NCBI GenBank assembly: GCA_025462645.1
Contig: JAOAPB010000045.1
Coordinates: 62,001-126,000 of the forward strand
Length of the DNA stretch: 64,000 nt
Source: Edaphobacter sp.
GTDB taxonomy: Bacteria > Acidobacteriota > Terriglobia > Terriglobales > Acidobacteriaceae
Direction of reading: 5' to 3'
Below are positions 21,495 to 30,349 of this stretch, piece after piece. Position numbers and translations under genes: made by a program. The notes under the pieces were generated by a model. It ran no database searches. It was not told where the DNA came from and worked only from the letters and a program-made list of their open reading frames with translations. Position 1 is the first letter of the stretch. The number at the start of each line of letters is the position of its first letter.

Positions 21495-23579
21495 TTATAC
21501 CTTCTCCACACCTAACTGCGTCAGCAGAAACGCATAGTCGAACGCAATCTCCTTCAAATAGTCATACCGTCCCGAAGCTCCGCCATGCCCCGCGTCCATG
21601 TTGATGTGCAGCAGCAGAGGAGCGTCATTCTTCTTCAGCGTCCGCAGCTTCGCCACATACTTTGCCGGCTCCCAATACATCACCTGTGAGTCGTTCAGGC
21701 TCGTCTTCACCAGCATCGCCGGATAGCTTCCCGGTTTGAGGTTGTCGTAAGGGGAATAAGACCGCATGTAAGCGAACGCCTCCGCCTCATTCGGGTTCCC
21801 CCACTCCTCATACTCCGCAACGGTCAGGGGCAGCGAGGCATCGAGCATCGTGTTCATCACATCCACGAACGGCACATGCGACAGCACCACCCGGAACAGC
21901 TCCGGCCGCTCATTCACCACAGCCCCCATCAGCAACCCCCCGGCGCTCCCACCCTCAATCGCGACTCGATCCTTTGCCCCATAGCCCTTCTGGACGAGCT
22001 GCTCGGTCACCGCGATGAAGTCGGAAAACGTGTTACGTTTTACCATCATCTTTCCAGCGTCATGCCACGAATCGCCCATCTCTCCACCACCGCGAATGTG
22101 TGCATAGGCCATCATCACACCGCGGTCCAGGAGCGATAGCCGCACCGGGCTAAACCCCACCGGCAAAGGGTATCCATAAGACCCATATCCATATACATAC
22201 AGCGGATTGCTGCCGTCCCGCTTGAACAAATCCCTACGGTAGACCACCGATACCGGCACCTTCACACCATCCGCAGCCTCCACCCAAACGCGCTCCGAAC
22301 CATATCGCGTTGGATCGAACCCACCCGGCACCTCTTGCTGTTTCAGTAACTTGGAGCCTCCCGCCTTCACGTCATACTCATATACCGAAGCCGGCGAGGC
22401 TAGCGATTGATAGTTGTACCGGAGCACACTCGTCACAAACTCCCGATTCAAATGAGCTTGTGCCGAATAGACCGGCTCCGGAAAGCCAATCTCCCTCGAT
22501 TCACCTAAACTTCCATCCACACCAATCGTCGTAACAGTGATCGAAGGCAATCCAAGTTGCCTCCTGGAACTCACGCAAAATGCTTCGAATATGTCGAAAT
22601 CTTCAAGCGGAGCTTCTTTGTCTTCGGCGATCAGCTCAGTCCAGGACTCCCGTCCCTTCCCATCCACCGGCGTCGTGACTACCCTGAAGTTCTTGCCTGT
22701 ATCGTTCACCCGGATATAAAACAATCCACTCCGATGATCGACGTAGTACTCCTGCTCGTCCAGTCGCGGGGCGATCACCTTGAACATCCCGCCCGGAGTC
22801 TCTGAAGAGAGATAACTGCACTCGTTCGTCGTATGGCTTCCTGCCTCCATCAGCAGATATTTGCCATCCCTGGTCTTTCCCACACCCAGGTTGAAGCGCT
22901 CATCCTTCTCTTCATAGACGACCGCATCTTCAGCGACGGTATCCCCCAGTCGATGCCGGAAGAGGTGATCATGCCGCTTGGTCACCTCATCCTCAGTGGT
23001 ATAGAAGAGCGTTCGAGAGTCCGCAGCCCACACGAGGGATCCAACGCGCTCAGCGGTGTCAGGCAGGTCAGCGCCTGTCTTTAGATCGCGGATATGCAAT
23101 GTGTACTGCCTGAAGCCGGTGTTGTCGGTGGAGTAAGCCAGCTTCTCCCCATCCGGACTCACGCTCATCCCCCCGACGGCCATGTAGGGCTGTCCCTCCG
23201 CCAGTTGGTTCACGTCCAAAATGACCTGCTCCGTCTGGGATTCGTCGAAGGCCTCTCCAGCGGCAATTCGGCGGCAATGGATGGGGTACTGGCTCCCCTC
23301 TACTGTACGGGTGTAGTAGTACCAGCCGTTCTCCCGATAGGGGACCGATACGTCAGTCTCTTTTATGTGCGACAGCATCTCCGCGTAAAGCTTCGCCTGC
23401 AACTGCTCCGTTGGGGCCATCACGGAAAGGGTATAAGCGTTCTCCTCCCGCAGATGAGCGATCAGTTCGGGAGACTCTTTCTCCCTCATCCACTGGTAGT
23501 TATCCTCGAGTGTCTGTCCATGCAGTGTTGTCGGTGTCGGTTTTTGGCGGGCAACTGGCGGCGTAGCACTTTGTGTCAT
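21495..23579 (-). CDS. ptrB: Oligopeptidase B-like prolyl oligopeptidase (S9A)
   Basis: A 694-residue serine peptidase with an N-terminal beta-propeller (about 75-410) and a C-terminal alpha/beta hydrolase. The N-terminus contains LEDNYQWMREKESPE, typical of the family. Catalytic residues fit Ser545 in EGGSAGG, Asp630 in SLNDSQV and His665 in DAGHGGASGRYD. It cleaves short peptides after basic residues in the cytoplasm if it is a true PtrB. No signal peptide is seen. It is divergent from the DUF4142 gene. Confidence 0.9.
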   Translation of the reverse strand: MTQSATPPVARQKPTPTTLHGQTLEDNYQWMREKESPELIAHLREENAYTLSVMAPTEQLQAKLYAEMLSHIKETDVSVPYRENGWYYYTRTVEGSQYPIHCRRIAAGEAFDESQTEQVILDVNQLAEGQPYMAVGGMSVSPDGEKLAYSTDNTGFRQYTLHIRDLKTGADLPDTAERVGSLVWAADSRTLFYTTEDEVTKRHDHLFRHRLGDTVAEDAVVYEEKDERFNLGVGKTRDGKYLLMEAGSHTTNECSYLSSETPGGMFKVIAPRLDEQEYYVDHRSGLFYIRVNDTGKNFRVVTTPVDGKGRESWTELIAEDKEAPLEDFDIFEAFCVSSRRQLGLPSITVTTIGVDGSLGESREIGFPEPVYSAQAHLNREFVTSVLRYNYQSLASPASVYEYDVKAGGSKLLKQQEVPGGFDPTRYGSERVWVEAADGVKVPVSVVYRRDLFKRDGSNPLYVYGYGSYGYPLPVGFSPVRLSLLDRGVMMAYAHIRGGGEMGDSWHDAGKMMVKRNTFSDFIAVTEQLVQKGYGAKDRVAIEGGSAGGLLMGAVVNERPELFRVVLSHVPFVDVMNTMLDASLPLTVAEYEEWGNPNEAEAFAYMRSYSPYDNLKPGSYPAMLVKTSLNDSQVMYWEPAKYVAKLRTLKKNDAPLLLHINMDAGHGGASGRYDYLKEIAFDYAFLLTQLGVEKV

Positions 23580-23716
23580 CAGTAAAACTCCAATGGACAG
23601 GATACAGTGTCAGGACCAATCGAAAGGGGCAACCCGAAGCCCCGCCCGTACACCAAACTAGATGCGACCATGGCGGCTCGCGAACTCTTAGAGAAGCCCG
23701 CCAAAGGAGCCCCGTC

Positions 23717-24376
23717 ATGACCTATTCCTCCATTCGAAATATTCTTCTTGGCACCGCGACAACGCTTTGTCCGATCACCCTCCTGGCCCAGAATCCAATG
23801 GGACCACCCTCGTCAGGTACGCAACCGAACCAGCCGCAGCAGACCCAACCCATGCAGGACTCCTCTACTGCCATGGGCAACAGCGATTCGAACCAATCGA
23901 TGAAAGACAAGATGTTCGTGCGTAAGGCGGCCGAGGGCGGAATAGCAGAGGTACAGCTTGGCCAACTCGCTGCGGAGAAGGGCAGCAGTCAGGACGTCAA
24001 GGACCTCGGGCAGAAGATGGTGACCGACCACACCGCCCTTAATAACGATATGGCGCCGATCGCACAGTCCATGGGCGTCGCAGTACCAAAGAAGCTGAAT
24101 AAACAGCATCAGGCAGACTATGACAAACTTAATGCGCTGTCCGGCGAAGAGTTCGACAAGGCGTACATCACCGCGATGATGAAGGATCACCATAAAGATC
24201 TGCGCGAATTCCGGGATGAGGCGACAAGTGCCTCTGATCCTACCTTGAAGGCGGCCGTCGAGAAGGGCGTCAAGGTGATCAGTGAACACACGGCGATGGT
24301 CGATAAGCTTGCCAAAGACAAAGGCATATCGATGCCAGGTCACACTGGCAAGCAGGAAACTCCTCCTACCCAATAG
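23717..24376 (+). CDS. DUF4142 exported ferritin-like protein
   Basis: A 219-residue exported protein. ATG 23717 has AAGGAG nine bases upstream; the longer open frame from 23573 has no ribosome site. The signal peptide is NILLGTATTLCPITLLAQ, followed by a Pro/Gln-rich linker. The DUF4142 helical bundle spans about residues 65-205, with FVRKAAEGGIAEVQLGQLA and ISEHTAMVDKLA. Family members are periplasmic four-helix bundles of unknown biochemistry. A strong terminator follows. Confidence 0.88.
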   Translation: MTYSSIRNILLGTATTLCPITLLAQNPMGPPSSGTQPNQPQQTQPMQDSSTAMGNSDSNQSMKDKMFVRKAAEGGIAEVQLGQLAAEKGSSQDVKDLGQKMVTDHTALNNDMAPIAQSMGVAVPKKLNKQHQADYDKLNALSGEEFDKAYITAMMKDHHKDLREFRDEATSASDPTLKAAVEKGVKVISEHTAMVDKLAKDKGISMPGHTGKQETPPTQ

Positions 24377-24401
24377 CTTGGTTCATCTGATAGATACAAA
24401 C

Positions 24402-24436
24402 GGCAGGGCACCAGATTCTGGTGCTCTGCCTTGTTT
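24402..24436 (+). terminator. Rho-independent terminator after the DUF4142 gene
   Basis: GGCAGGGCACCAGA pairs with TCTGGTGCTCTGCC with almost no loop, and TTGTTT follows. It begins 26 bases after the stop codon. Confidence 0.8.
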
Positions 24437-24995
24437 AACCACCTGTCGTATCGTATTAAGTAGCGACATTACTGCCCCAACTCAGTTGGGGGATTAGAGG
24501 CTGTAATGCACTTGCGAACTGGCCTGCGCCTCAACCATTGAGCCCTTTGCTGTTGACGCAGTTGTTGTCCTCTGCCCCTGAGCCCCGCTCCCTGTTTCTC
24601 CTGTCAAGCCCCTACAGCCGAAACTAAGACGCATCTCCGAACGCAAATCCAACAAAAACAATACCTTAGCCTCCCAAAATGATCTTCCGCAAAGTGGCAT
24701 AGTAGTTTTACTCAATCGGTTATAGTTAATACAGAGTCAGAAAAAGCCCCGGCCAACCACCGGGCTTTTCTCTTTAGACCAATAAACCTTTTAGAAAGAC
24801 GACTTTAGCCGTAACCAGTTTAGAATGACTAACTTGCAGCGATGGATTCGTTAACTTGCTGAATTAACAGGACTTGCAGTCAAAGTACCCGGGGGGGAGG
24901 GTCTAAGGGAAGCAGTGATCGTAGTTCATAACAGGCTCTAGTAACAAACCCTCCTTTACCACCTGGTACAGTCGTACAGCGTAGAATGACGGTCA
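24437..24995. other. Gene-poor interval with two hairpins
   Basis: No convincing protein or known RNA is seen in this stretch of about 560 bases. It contains a 7-bp perfect hairpin at 24475-24491 (CCCCAAC/GTTGGGG with a TCA loop) and a terminator-like hairpin near 24741-24774. It also has a G-run around 24889-24897. An unrecognised small RNA ending at the second hairpin is possible. A 73-codon minus ORF inside (24494-24715) lacks a family signature. Confidence 0.4.
24741..24774 (+). terminator. Terminator-like hairpin
   Basis: AAAAGCCC (24742-24749) pairs with GGGCTTTT (24762-24769), and TCTCTTT follows. No annotated gene lies directly upstream on the plus strand, which hints at an unseen RNA or at bidirectional use. 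Confidence 0.6.
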
Positions 24996-25784
24996 ATGAA
25001 GCACATCTTACGCTGGTTAGCCGTTGTTCTTCTGGTGCTCACACCGGCAACCTTTCTGACTGCGGAAAAGGTCAGCGAACTCCCGGCTCCGTCCGGCTAC
25101 GTCAATGACTTCGCCGGCGTCCTATCGCCATCCGTAAAGCAGAAAGTAGAAGCTCTCTGCACCCAGGTCGACCGGCAGGCGCACGCGCAGATTGCCGTTG
25201 TCACCATCAAAACCCTCGATGACGATCAGTCGATAGAAGAATTCGCCACGCAGTTGCAGGACAAGTGGAAGGTTGGCGCCAAGGGTACCGACCGGGGCGT
25301 CCTGATGATCTTCGTGATGACGCCCAGGCGGGGCCGCATCGAAGTGGGTTATGGTCTTGAAGGCATTCTGAACGACGCCAAGGTTGGCGACATTGGCCGC
25401 TCCATGGTGCCCGCTGCCACGCAGGGAGACTACAACACAGCCATTCCGCTAGGTGTTGGGCAGATTGCACAGGTTATAGCCAAAGACGCAGGTGTTACCC
25501 TGCTTCAGCCTGAACTCCAGCACCAGTACCATAGGGAGCCCCAGCAGGAACCCATCCATCTGAGCTTCTTCCAGCTTCTCCTCGGTGGCGGAGCCATCCT
25601 GCTGATCCTCTTCTTTCTCATCAAAACCGGCAATCTCGGTCTAATCTTCTTCCTTCTGGGAAATCTGATGGGCGGCGGTGGAGGAAGCCGTGGCGGTGGT
25701 GGAGGCCGCGACCGAGATGGTGGTGGCTTTGGAGGATTTGGTGGCGGCAGCTCCGGTGGGGGTGGAGCGAGCGGAGACTTTTGA
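24996..25784 (+). CDS. TPM-domain membrane protein (YgcG-like)
   Basis: A 262-residue protein with signal peptide (KHILRWLAVVLLVLTPATFLTA) and an exposed TPM domain (about 35-165). VNDFAGVLSP, IAVVTIKTLDDD, EEFATQLQDKW and RRGRIEVGYGLEG are typical. One or two membrane segments follow at about 191-225, then a Gly-rich tail with many GGG runs ending SGDF. Such tails are common in YgcG-like proteins. It is followed by lemA, a recurrent pairing. The role is thought to be in envelope maintenance, but no reaction is established here. Confidence 0.88.
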   Translation: MKHILRWLAVVLLVLTPATFLTAEKVSELPAPSGYVNDFAGVLSPSVKQKVEALCTQVDRQAHAQIAVVTIKTLDDDQSIEEFATQLQDKWKVGAKGTDRGVLMIFVMTPRRGRIEVGYGLEGILNDAKVGDIGRSMVPAATQGDYNTAIPLGVGQIAQVIAKDAGVTLLQPELQHQYHREPQQEPIHLSFFQLLLGGGAILLILFFLIKTGNLGLIFFLLGNLMGGGGGSRGGGGGRDRDGGGFGGFGGGSSGGGGASGDF

Positions 25785-25908
25785 GGGCACAATGTAAATA
25801 AATTTGCGGCAAAGAAGGGCAGTTCCATTTGGCATAGTGATAAAGTACAGCCGGATAGACCTGCCATGAATCGCATCGAAATCTAGACGAAGGGAAGTTC
25901 GAGAAAAC

Positions 25909-26493
25909 ATGAAATCTTTATGGATTGTGCTTGGTATCGTGGGTCTTCTTATTCTTGTATTGCTTTTTGCCGGGGGGAGCTATGTCGGGGCGAAGAACAC
26001 GCTCGTCCAAAAAAATGAGGCTGTCAATCAGTCCTTCTCTCAGGTCAACGTCGTTCAGCAGCGCCGTCTCGACCTGATTCCTAACCTCGTAGCGTCGGTC
26101 AAGGGTTATGTCGCCGAAGAGTCTACCATCCTGACGAATATCGCCAACGCCCGCGCCGGAGTCCTTGCCGCAGGCTCTGACCGCGCAAGCAATATCAATG
26201 CCAATGCCAAGCTTGACGTCGCCCTTGGGCCATTCTTCCGCCTACAGGAGCAGTATCCCAATTTGAAGGGCAACGAGCAGTTCATCCGCCTCACCGATGA
26301 GCTGGCCGGAACCGAAAACCGGATCGCTGTCGAACGCCAGCGTTACAACAAGACGCTCGAGGACTATAACGTCTATGTGCGGCAGTTCCCCAACAGCATC
26401 TGGGCCAACTTCGCCGGCTTCCACTACCGGGACGAGTACTTCAAGGGCAATCCGGATAACAATGTTGCGCCGAAGGTCGACTTCTCGAAGTAG
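25909..26493 (+). CDS. lemA: LemA family membrane protein
   Basis: A 194-residue protein with one N-terminal membrane helix (about 4-25) followed by a long helical domain. KNEAVNQSFSQVNVVQQRRLDLIPNLV is cut by the usual LemA core pattern; ENRIAVERQRYN and the ending region NSIWANFAGF match as well. AAGGGAAG precedes the ATG. It lies 124 bases after the TPM gene. LemA proteins are periplasm-facing helical bundles of poorly known function. Confidence 0.9.
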   Translation: MKSLWIVLGIVGLLILVLLFAGGSYVGAKNTLVQKNEAVNQSFSQVNVVQQRRLDLIPNLVASVKGYVAEESTILTNIANARAGVLAAGSDRASNINANAKLDVALGPFFRLQEQYPNLKGNEQFIRLTDELAGTENRIAVERQRYNKTLEDYNVYVRQFPNSIWANFAGFHYRDEYFKGNPDNNVAPKVDFSK

Positions 26494-26518
26494 GCGAAGC
26501 GACGGAACCTCGGAAAGA

Positions 26519-26552
26519 GAAGGCCGTCGCAATCGCGACGGCCTTCTTCCTT
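26519..26552. terminator. Strong terminator between convergent genes
   Basis: A perfect 12-bp stem (GAAGGCCGTCGC with GCGACGGCCTTC) has a four-base AATC loop. CTTCCTT follows on the plus strand. It lies between the lemA stop codon and the convergent STAS gene, and probably serves lemA. Confidence 0.8.
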
Positions 26553-26568
26553 ATGAGAATAAAAGATA

Positions 26569-26916
26569 TTACTTGGTAAAAGAAGAGATCGCGGAAGCCT
26601 CATCGTCCTTGATGTCGAAGACGGTATAAAGCTTCGTGATCTGCAGTAGGTCGTGCACCTTCTTGGTCAGGTTCAGCAACTTCAGTTCGCCGCCGCTGTT
26701 CCGTACCGTCGTAAAGGCACTGACAAGCTCGCCGATACCCGAGCTGTCGATGTAGGTGATATCGCCCAGATTGAGCAAAATCTTGTTGGAACCTTTTGCG
26801 AGCACATCGCGAACCGCGTCGCGAATCGTTACGCTGCCTTCGCCGAGGGTAATGCGACCGCTGAGGTCCAGAATGGTGATGCCGTCCACTTGGCGAGTCT
26901 GTACTTTCATGCTCAT
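26569..26916 (-). CDS. STAS-domain anti-sigma factor antagonist
   Basis: A 115-residue single STAS domain. [16 protein letters not shown] carries the phosphorylatable serine (Ser58/Ser59) of the SpoIIAA/RsbV class. AAGGAG lies before the ATG. It follows an RsbW-like kinase by 14 bases on the same strand. The pair would form a partner-switching module, but no cognate sigma factor or phosphatase is seen in the window. Confidence 0.9.
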   Translation of the reverse strand: MSMKVQTRQVDGITILDLSGRITLGEGSVTIRDAVRDVLAKGSNKILLNLGDITYIDSSGIGELVSAFTTVRNSGGELKLLNLTKKVHDLLQITKLYTVFDIKDDEASAISSFTK

Positions 26917-26930
26917 GTGTAGTCTTCTCC

Positions 26931-27482
26931 TTAAGTCCCCGGCTGTGCGGGTGTTCGATGCTTGATAAGGGTCAGTTCCGTCCCGGGGTGTAACTGCCGA
27001 AAGTGTACCTCATCCATGAAGGCGCGGATGAGAAAGATGCCGCGACCCGAGCCCCGAAGGATATTTTCCGGTGCTAATGGATCGGGAATTGTGCTTGGGT
27101 CAAGCCCTGGTCCCTGGTCTGCTATGCGGATAATCACCGAATCGGACGTCATTTCAAATGATGCAGTAATGTGCTTGGTCGTGTCGTAGGCATTCCCATG
27201 CAGGACAGCGTTCACCGCAGCCTCGCGCACCGCCATGGCGATATGCGGGATAGTGTCTTCGTCGAACCCTGCCCGCTGTGCGATTTGCTCTGCAGTTTGC
27301 TCTATCTTATTGACGCTATCTAAGGTCGAGTCAAGTGTGAAACTGACACGGCTTGTCGTTGAGTCGGCCAAAGCGGTCCTTGCATTACTCGTATGCCAGT
27401 CGTCAACGGCAGACAACAGCGATGATGGCAGTGTGCTTGTGGATGTTCGGAATGTCAAGGACGCCCGGTCTCTCTTTCTCAT
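26931..27482 (-). CDS. RsbW/SpoIIAB-like anti-sigma serine kinase
   Basis: A 183-residue HATPase_c protein. [15 protein letters not shown] is the N box, [10 protein letters not shown] the G1 box, and [16 protein letters not shown] the G2 region. The N-terminal 40 residues are Ser/Thr-rich and not conserved; an internal start is possible. It is cotranscribed with the STAS antagonist downstream. It probably phosphorylates that protein and controls an unlinked sigma factor or other partner. Confidence 0.85.
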   Translation of the reverse strand: MRKRDRASLTFRTSTSTLPSSLLSAVDDWHTSNARTALADSTTSRVSFTLDSTLDSVNKIEQTAEQIAQRAGFDEDTIPHIAMAVREAAVNAVLHGNAYDTTKHITASFEMTSDSVIIRIADQGPGLDPSTIPDPLAPENILRGSGRGIFLIRAFMDEVHFRQLHPGTELTLIKHRTPAQPGT

Positions 27483-27733
27483 CGATTCTCCATTTATCGC
27501 GCCTTTGTTACCAGCATGTCACAACCTGGACTATATCGACAGGCATGTAAAGTAACATGCGGAGACAAGGATTATCGAATGCTGACCTTTAGTCCTTGTT
27601 TTTGCTTATCGTTTTTGCTTATCGCCTCTTGCATGGAGTCACGCTGTAAAAGCCCTTCGGTTGCTGGGACGGGACAACCCATGACAAAAAGCGCAAGCAT
27701 GTAAGGTCTGATAGTGCACGGCTTAAGCCAGTT

Positions 27734-29005
27734 ATGACGAAGCATGCAAATCAAAAGACGAGCGTCGCCGCCTTGATGGGAACAGCTGTCATCGATGCGA
27801 AGGGAACTGCAGTCGGCCATGTGCGCGAGTTTGTCGTCGCACCGGCGCTGGATGCCTCCCATGTCCATGGTCTCGTCATTAAGCTTGTCTCCGCCAGGCG
27901 AGGCGACAAGTTCTCTCTTGTCCTTGCGACAGACATCCAGCTCACCCCAGACTGCGAGATGCAGTTACGCGAGAGCGCTCGTCCCTCCATCCTGCCCGAC
28001 GACGAGACCTATCTGTTTCTTGAGCGCGATCTTCTCGACCAGCAGATCATCGACGTCCATGGACGCAAAGTAGTACGCGTCAATGATGTAAATCTAATAT
28101 GGGAGCCATTGGTTGAAGATAAGGAAGACCTCTCGCTTCGCATCGCCGAGGTAGAGGTTGGTCTCCGCGGAGCAGTCCGGCGCCTTCTGAAGGGTTTGCC
28201 GATGACGACCATAGATAGCCTTGCTACGCGCTTCAATCCTAGCGTCATTCCTTGGGATTTCGTCGACCTCATCGACCCCTCACGTCGTGTCCACCTCAAA
28301 GTCGATCAGGACCGCCTCTCTCAGATGCACCCCTCCGACATCGCCGACATTCTTGAGGAGCTGGCTCCACTCGAGCGCCAGGCTCTCTTCCAGAGCCTCA
28401 ATGAGGAGGTCGCCGCCGAGGCCCTTGAAGAGATCAAACCTAAGATGCAGCAGTCGCTTATCGAATCCCTCGACTCTGAGCAAGTTGCCGGCATCGTGGA
28501 GGAGATGGATCCCGGGGCCGCCGCCGATCTCCTCGCCGAATTACCCGATGAGCGCTCCGAGGCCATCCTCGATGAGATGGACCCGGAAGAGCGCCAGGAG
28601 GTCGAAGAGCTCCTCGAGTTCTCCGGAGACTCCGCCGCCGGCCGTATGACTACCGAATACATCGCTCTGCCAGCCACGGCTACAGTAGCCCAGGTCATCG
28701 ATGCACTCCACGGGTTTGAGGGAGACATCGAAACCATCACCGACATCTACCTCCTCGACGAAGAGGAAAAGATCACCAGCCTCATCCCTCTCGTCCGGCT
28801 TATCCTTGCAGCTCCTCACGCCGCGCTATCCGACCTTCCGCACGGCCATCTCGTATGCTGCGACACAAACGCCAACGGTCGCAAGGTAGCCGAGCTCTTT
28901 GACAAATACAACCTGCGCTCTCTTCCTGTCGTCGATCAGGAAAAACATCTGGTAGGCGTCGTCCACGCCGAACAAGTCATCGCCCTCCTCCGCTCCAACC
29001 GCTAA
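27734..29005 (+). CDS. Soluble PRC-barrel/MgtE-N/CBS protein without the MgtE channel
   Basis: A 423-residue protein with three regions. A PRC-barrel-like N-terminus (about 10-80) begins VAALMGTAVIDAKGTAVG. The MgtE_N superhelix (about 195-305) has MHPSDIADILEELAPLERQALF, PGAAADLLAELPDE and ILDEMDPEERQEV. Tandem CBS domains (about 308-423) run from AAGRMTTEYIALPATATVAQV to LRSLPVVDQEKHLVGVV. No membrane helices are present, so this is the sensory half of an MgtE magnesium channel alone. An NRAMP-type transporter lies two genes downstream. It probably senses a divalent ion and gates or regulates a separate carrier. Confidence 0.85.
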   Translation: MTKHANQKTSVAALMGTAVIDAKGTAVGHVREFVVAPALDASHVHGLVIKLVSARRGDKFSLVLATDIQLTPDCEMQLRESARPSILPDDETYLFLERDLLDQQIIDVHGRKVVRVNDVNLIWEPLVEDKEDLSLRIAEVEVGLRGAVRRLLKGLPMTTIDSLATRFNPSVIPWDFVDLIDPSRRVHLKVDQDRLSQMHPSDIADILEELAPLERQALFQSLNEEVAAEALEEIKPKMQQSLIESLDSEQVAGIVEEMDPGAAADLLAELPDERSEAILDEMDPEERQEVEELLEFSGDSAAGRMTTEYIALPATATVAQVIDALHGFEGDIETITDIYLLDEEEKITSLIPLVRLILAAPHAALSDLPHGHLVCCDTNANGRKVAELFDKYNLRSLPVVDQEKHLVGVVHAEQVIALLRSNR

Positions 29006-29065
29006 ATCCTGTTGCGCTCTCGCCTTTTGCTGTTTCTGAGAGGCCTCCGCGATAATCAAAGACGA

Positions 29066-30118
29066 ATGAAGATCCTCTACGCTGCAGGCCTCTCCCCCAA
29101 CGACTCGTCCCTCTACCGCCTCTGGGCATTGGAGCGGCTAGGTCATCAGGTTATCCCCTTCAACGCGTACGAGTACCTTCCCCACAACCCACTCCTGCGC
29201 AAGATCGTCTTCCGTCTCTCCGCAGGTCCCGCGGTCAATCGTCTCAACCACGATCTCCTCCGCGTCGCCGAATCCGAGAAGCCTGATCTCCTCTGGACCG
29301 ACAAGCTCCTCTGGATGAGACCCAAGACGCTCGACCGCCTCCGAGCCATGGGCATCGCTACTGTCAGCTACATGATTGACAACCCCTTCGGCCCCCGTCA
29401 GGACCCAGGCTGGCGGCTCTACATGAAGGACATTCCCCACTACGACCTCCACGTCGTCCAGCGCGACAAGAATATCGCCGACTATCGCAGCCACGGAGCC
29501 CGCGACGTCATCAAGATACAGACTGCCTACGAGCCCACCATTCACTTTCCTCCCCCAGCAGGCTGGACCGACCGGAACCGCAATCGCGACGTCTCCTTCA
29601 TAGGCACCCCGTACGACGATCGCGCAGCCACACTCGATAACCTGTCGAAGCTGAACGGGTTTCAGGTGGCTATATCCGGCAATAGCCGCTCATGGGAGCG
29701 CGCCCTCTCACCCGAAGCCTTCACGCGCCTCTACCGCGAAGGCGAGCTTTACCAGCAGCAATATCGCGAAGCCATCTGGCGCTCAAAGATCAATCTCAGC
29801 TTCATTACCCGCTCTAATCAAGACGAATTCGTCCACAAGAGCTTTGAGATCGCCGGCTGTGGAGGCTTTCTCCTCGCCGAGCGCTCAGATGGACACCTGC
29901 AGCGCTTCCGTGAAGGTGAGGAGGCGGTCTTCTTCTCCACCTACGACGAATGCGTCGAAAAAATCTCTCGATATCTTCCCGACGCAGCTGCCCGGACCCG
30001 TATCGCCGCTGCAGGCCAGGCCAGAGCCCTCCGCGATGGCTACCACAACGACCATCAGGTTAGCCTGATCGTCGAACGCGCCGCCAAAATTGTGCAGAAG
30101 ACAAGGCCAGCTAGGTAA
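29066..30118 (+). CDS. CgeB-like glycosyltransferase family protein
   Basis: A 350-residue protein. The N-terminal half has MKILYAAGLSPNDSSLYRLWALERLGH and later SYMIDNPFGPRQDPGW. The C-terminal half has FVHKSFEIAGCGGFLLAE and VFFSTYDECVEKI, the Glyco_trans_1_2/CgeB pattern. ATG 29066 fits the family start better than the in-frame 29012. It lies between the MgtE-N/CBS gene (60 bases upstream) and the NRAMP gene. It may be only a neighbour in that cluster. The sugar acceptor is unknown. Confidence 0.72.
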   Translation: MKILYAAGLSPNDSSLYRLWALERLGHQVIPFNAYEYLPHNPLLRKIVFRLSAGPAVNRLNHDLLRVAESEKPDLLWTDKLLWMRPKTLDRLRAMGIATVSYMIDNPFGPRQDPGWRLYMKDIPHYDLHVVQRDKNIADYRSHGARDVIKIQTAYEPTIHFPPPAGWTDRNRNRDVSFIGTPYDDRAATLDNLSKLNGFQVAISGNSRSWERALSPEAFTRLYREGELYQQQYREAIWRSKINLSFITRSNQDEFVHKSFEIAGCGGFLLAERSDGHLQRFREGEEAVFFSTYDECVEKISRYLPDAAARTRIAAAGQARALRDGYHNDHQVSLIVERAAKIVQKTRPAR

Positions 30119-30186
30119 AACCTCACACCTACCTCTCCTTTCTCACGCTATCTTTCCGTAGGAACGCTATAAAAGAGCTTTTTCCA

Positions 30187-30238
30187 GTAAGCTATTTTAA
30201 ATGAATGGCTTACAAGCGAGCATCCCTCGTAAGCTATT
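30187..30238 (+). promoter_or_regulatory. Repeats in the NRAMP leader region
   Basis: GTAAGCTATT occurs at 30187-30196 and 30229-30238, and GCTTAC at 30208-30213 is inverted to both. They lie 110-165 bases before the NRAMP start. They could be a metal-regulator operator or part of a structured leader. No known metal riboswitch core is recognised. Confidence 0.35.
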
Positions 30239-30349
30239 GCAGGAACATAACTTGCAACTACTGCCTTGGGATAAGTAGCGGGTGCGATCGAGTTAGCCTG
30301 AAAAAGCGAGCTGATGCCCTCTTCCGACATCAATACAAAGGAACCAGCA

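Noticed and set aside
24494-24715. A 73-codon minus-strand ORF in the large gap
   Set aside because: No ribosome site or family pattern; composition is like noncoding DNA.
30119-30349. Possible metal riboswitch before the NRAMP gene
   Set aside because: Repeats are present but neither the M-box nor the yybP-ykoY core could be recognised by eye; recorded only as repeats.
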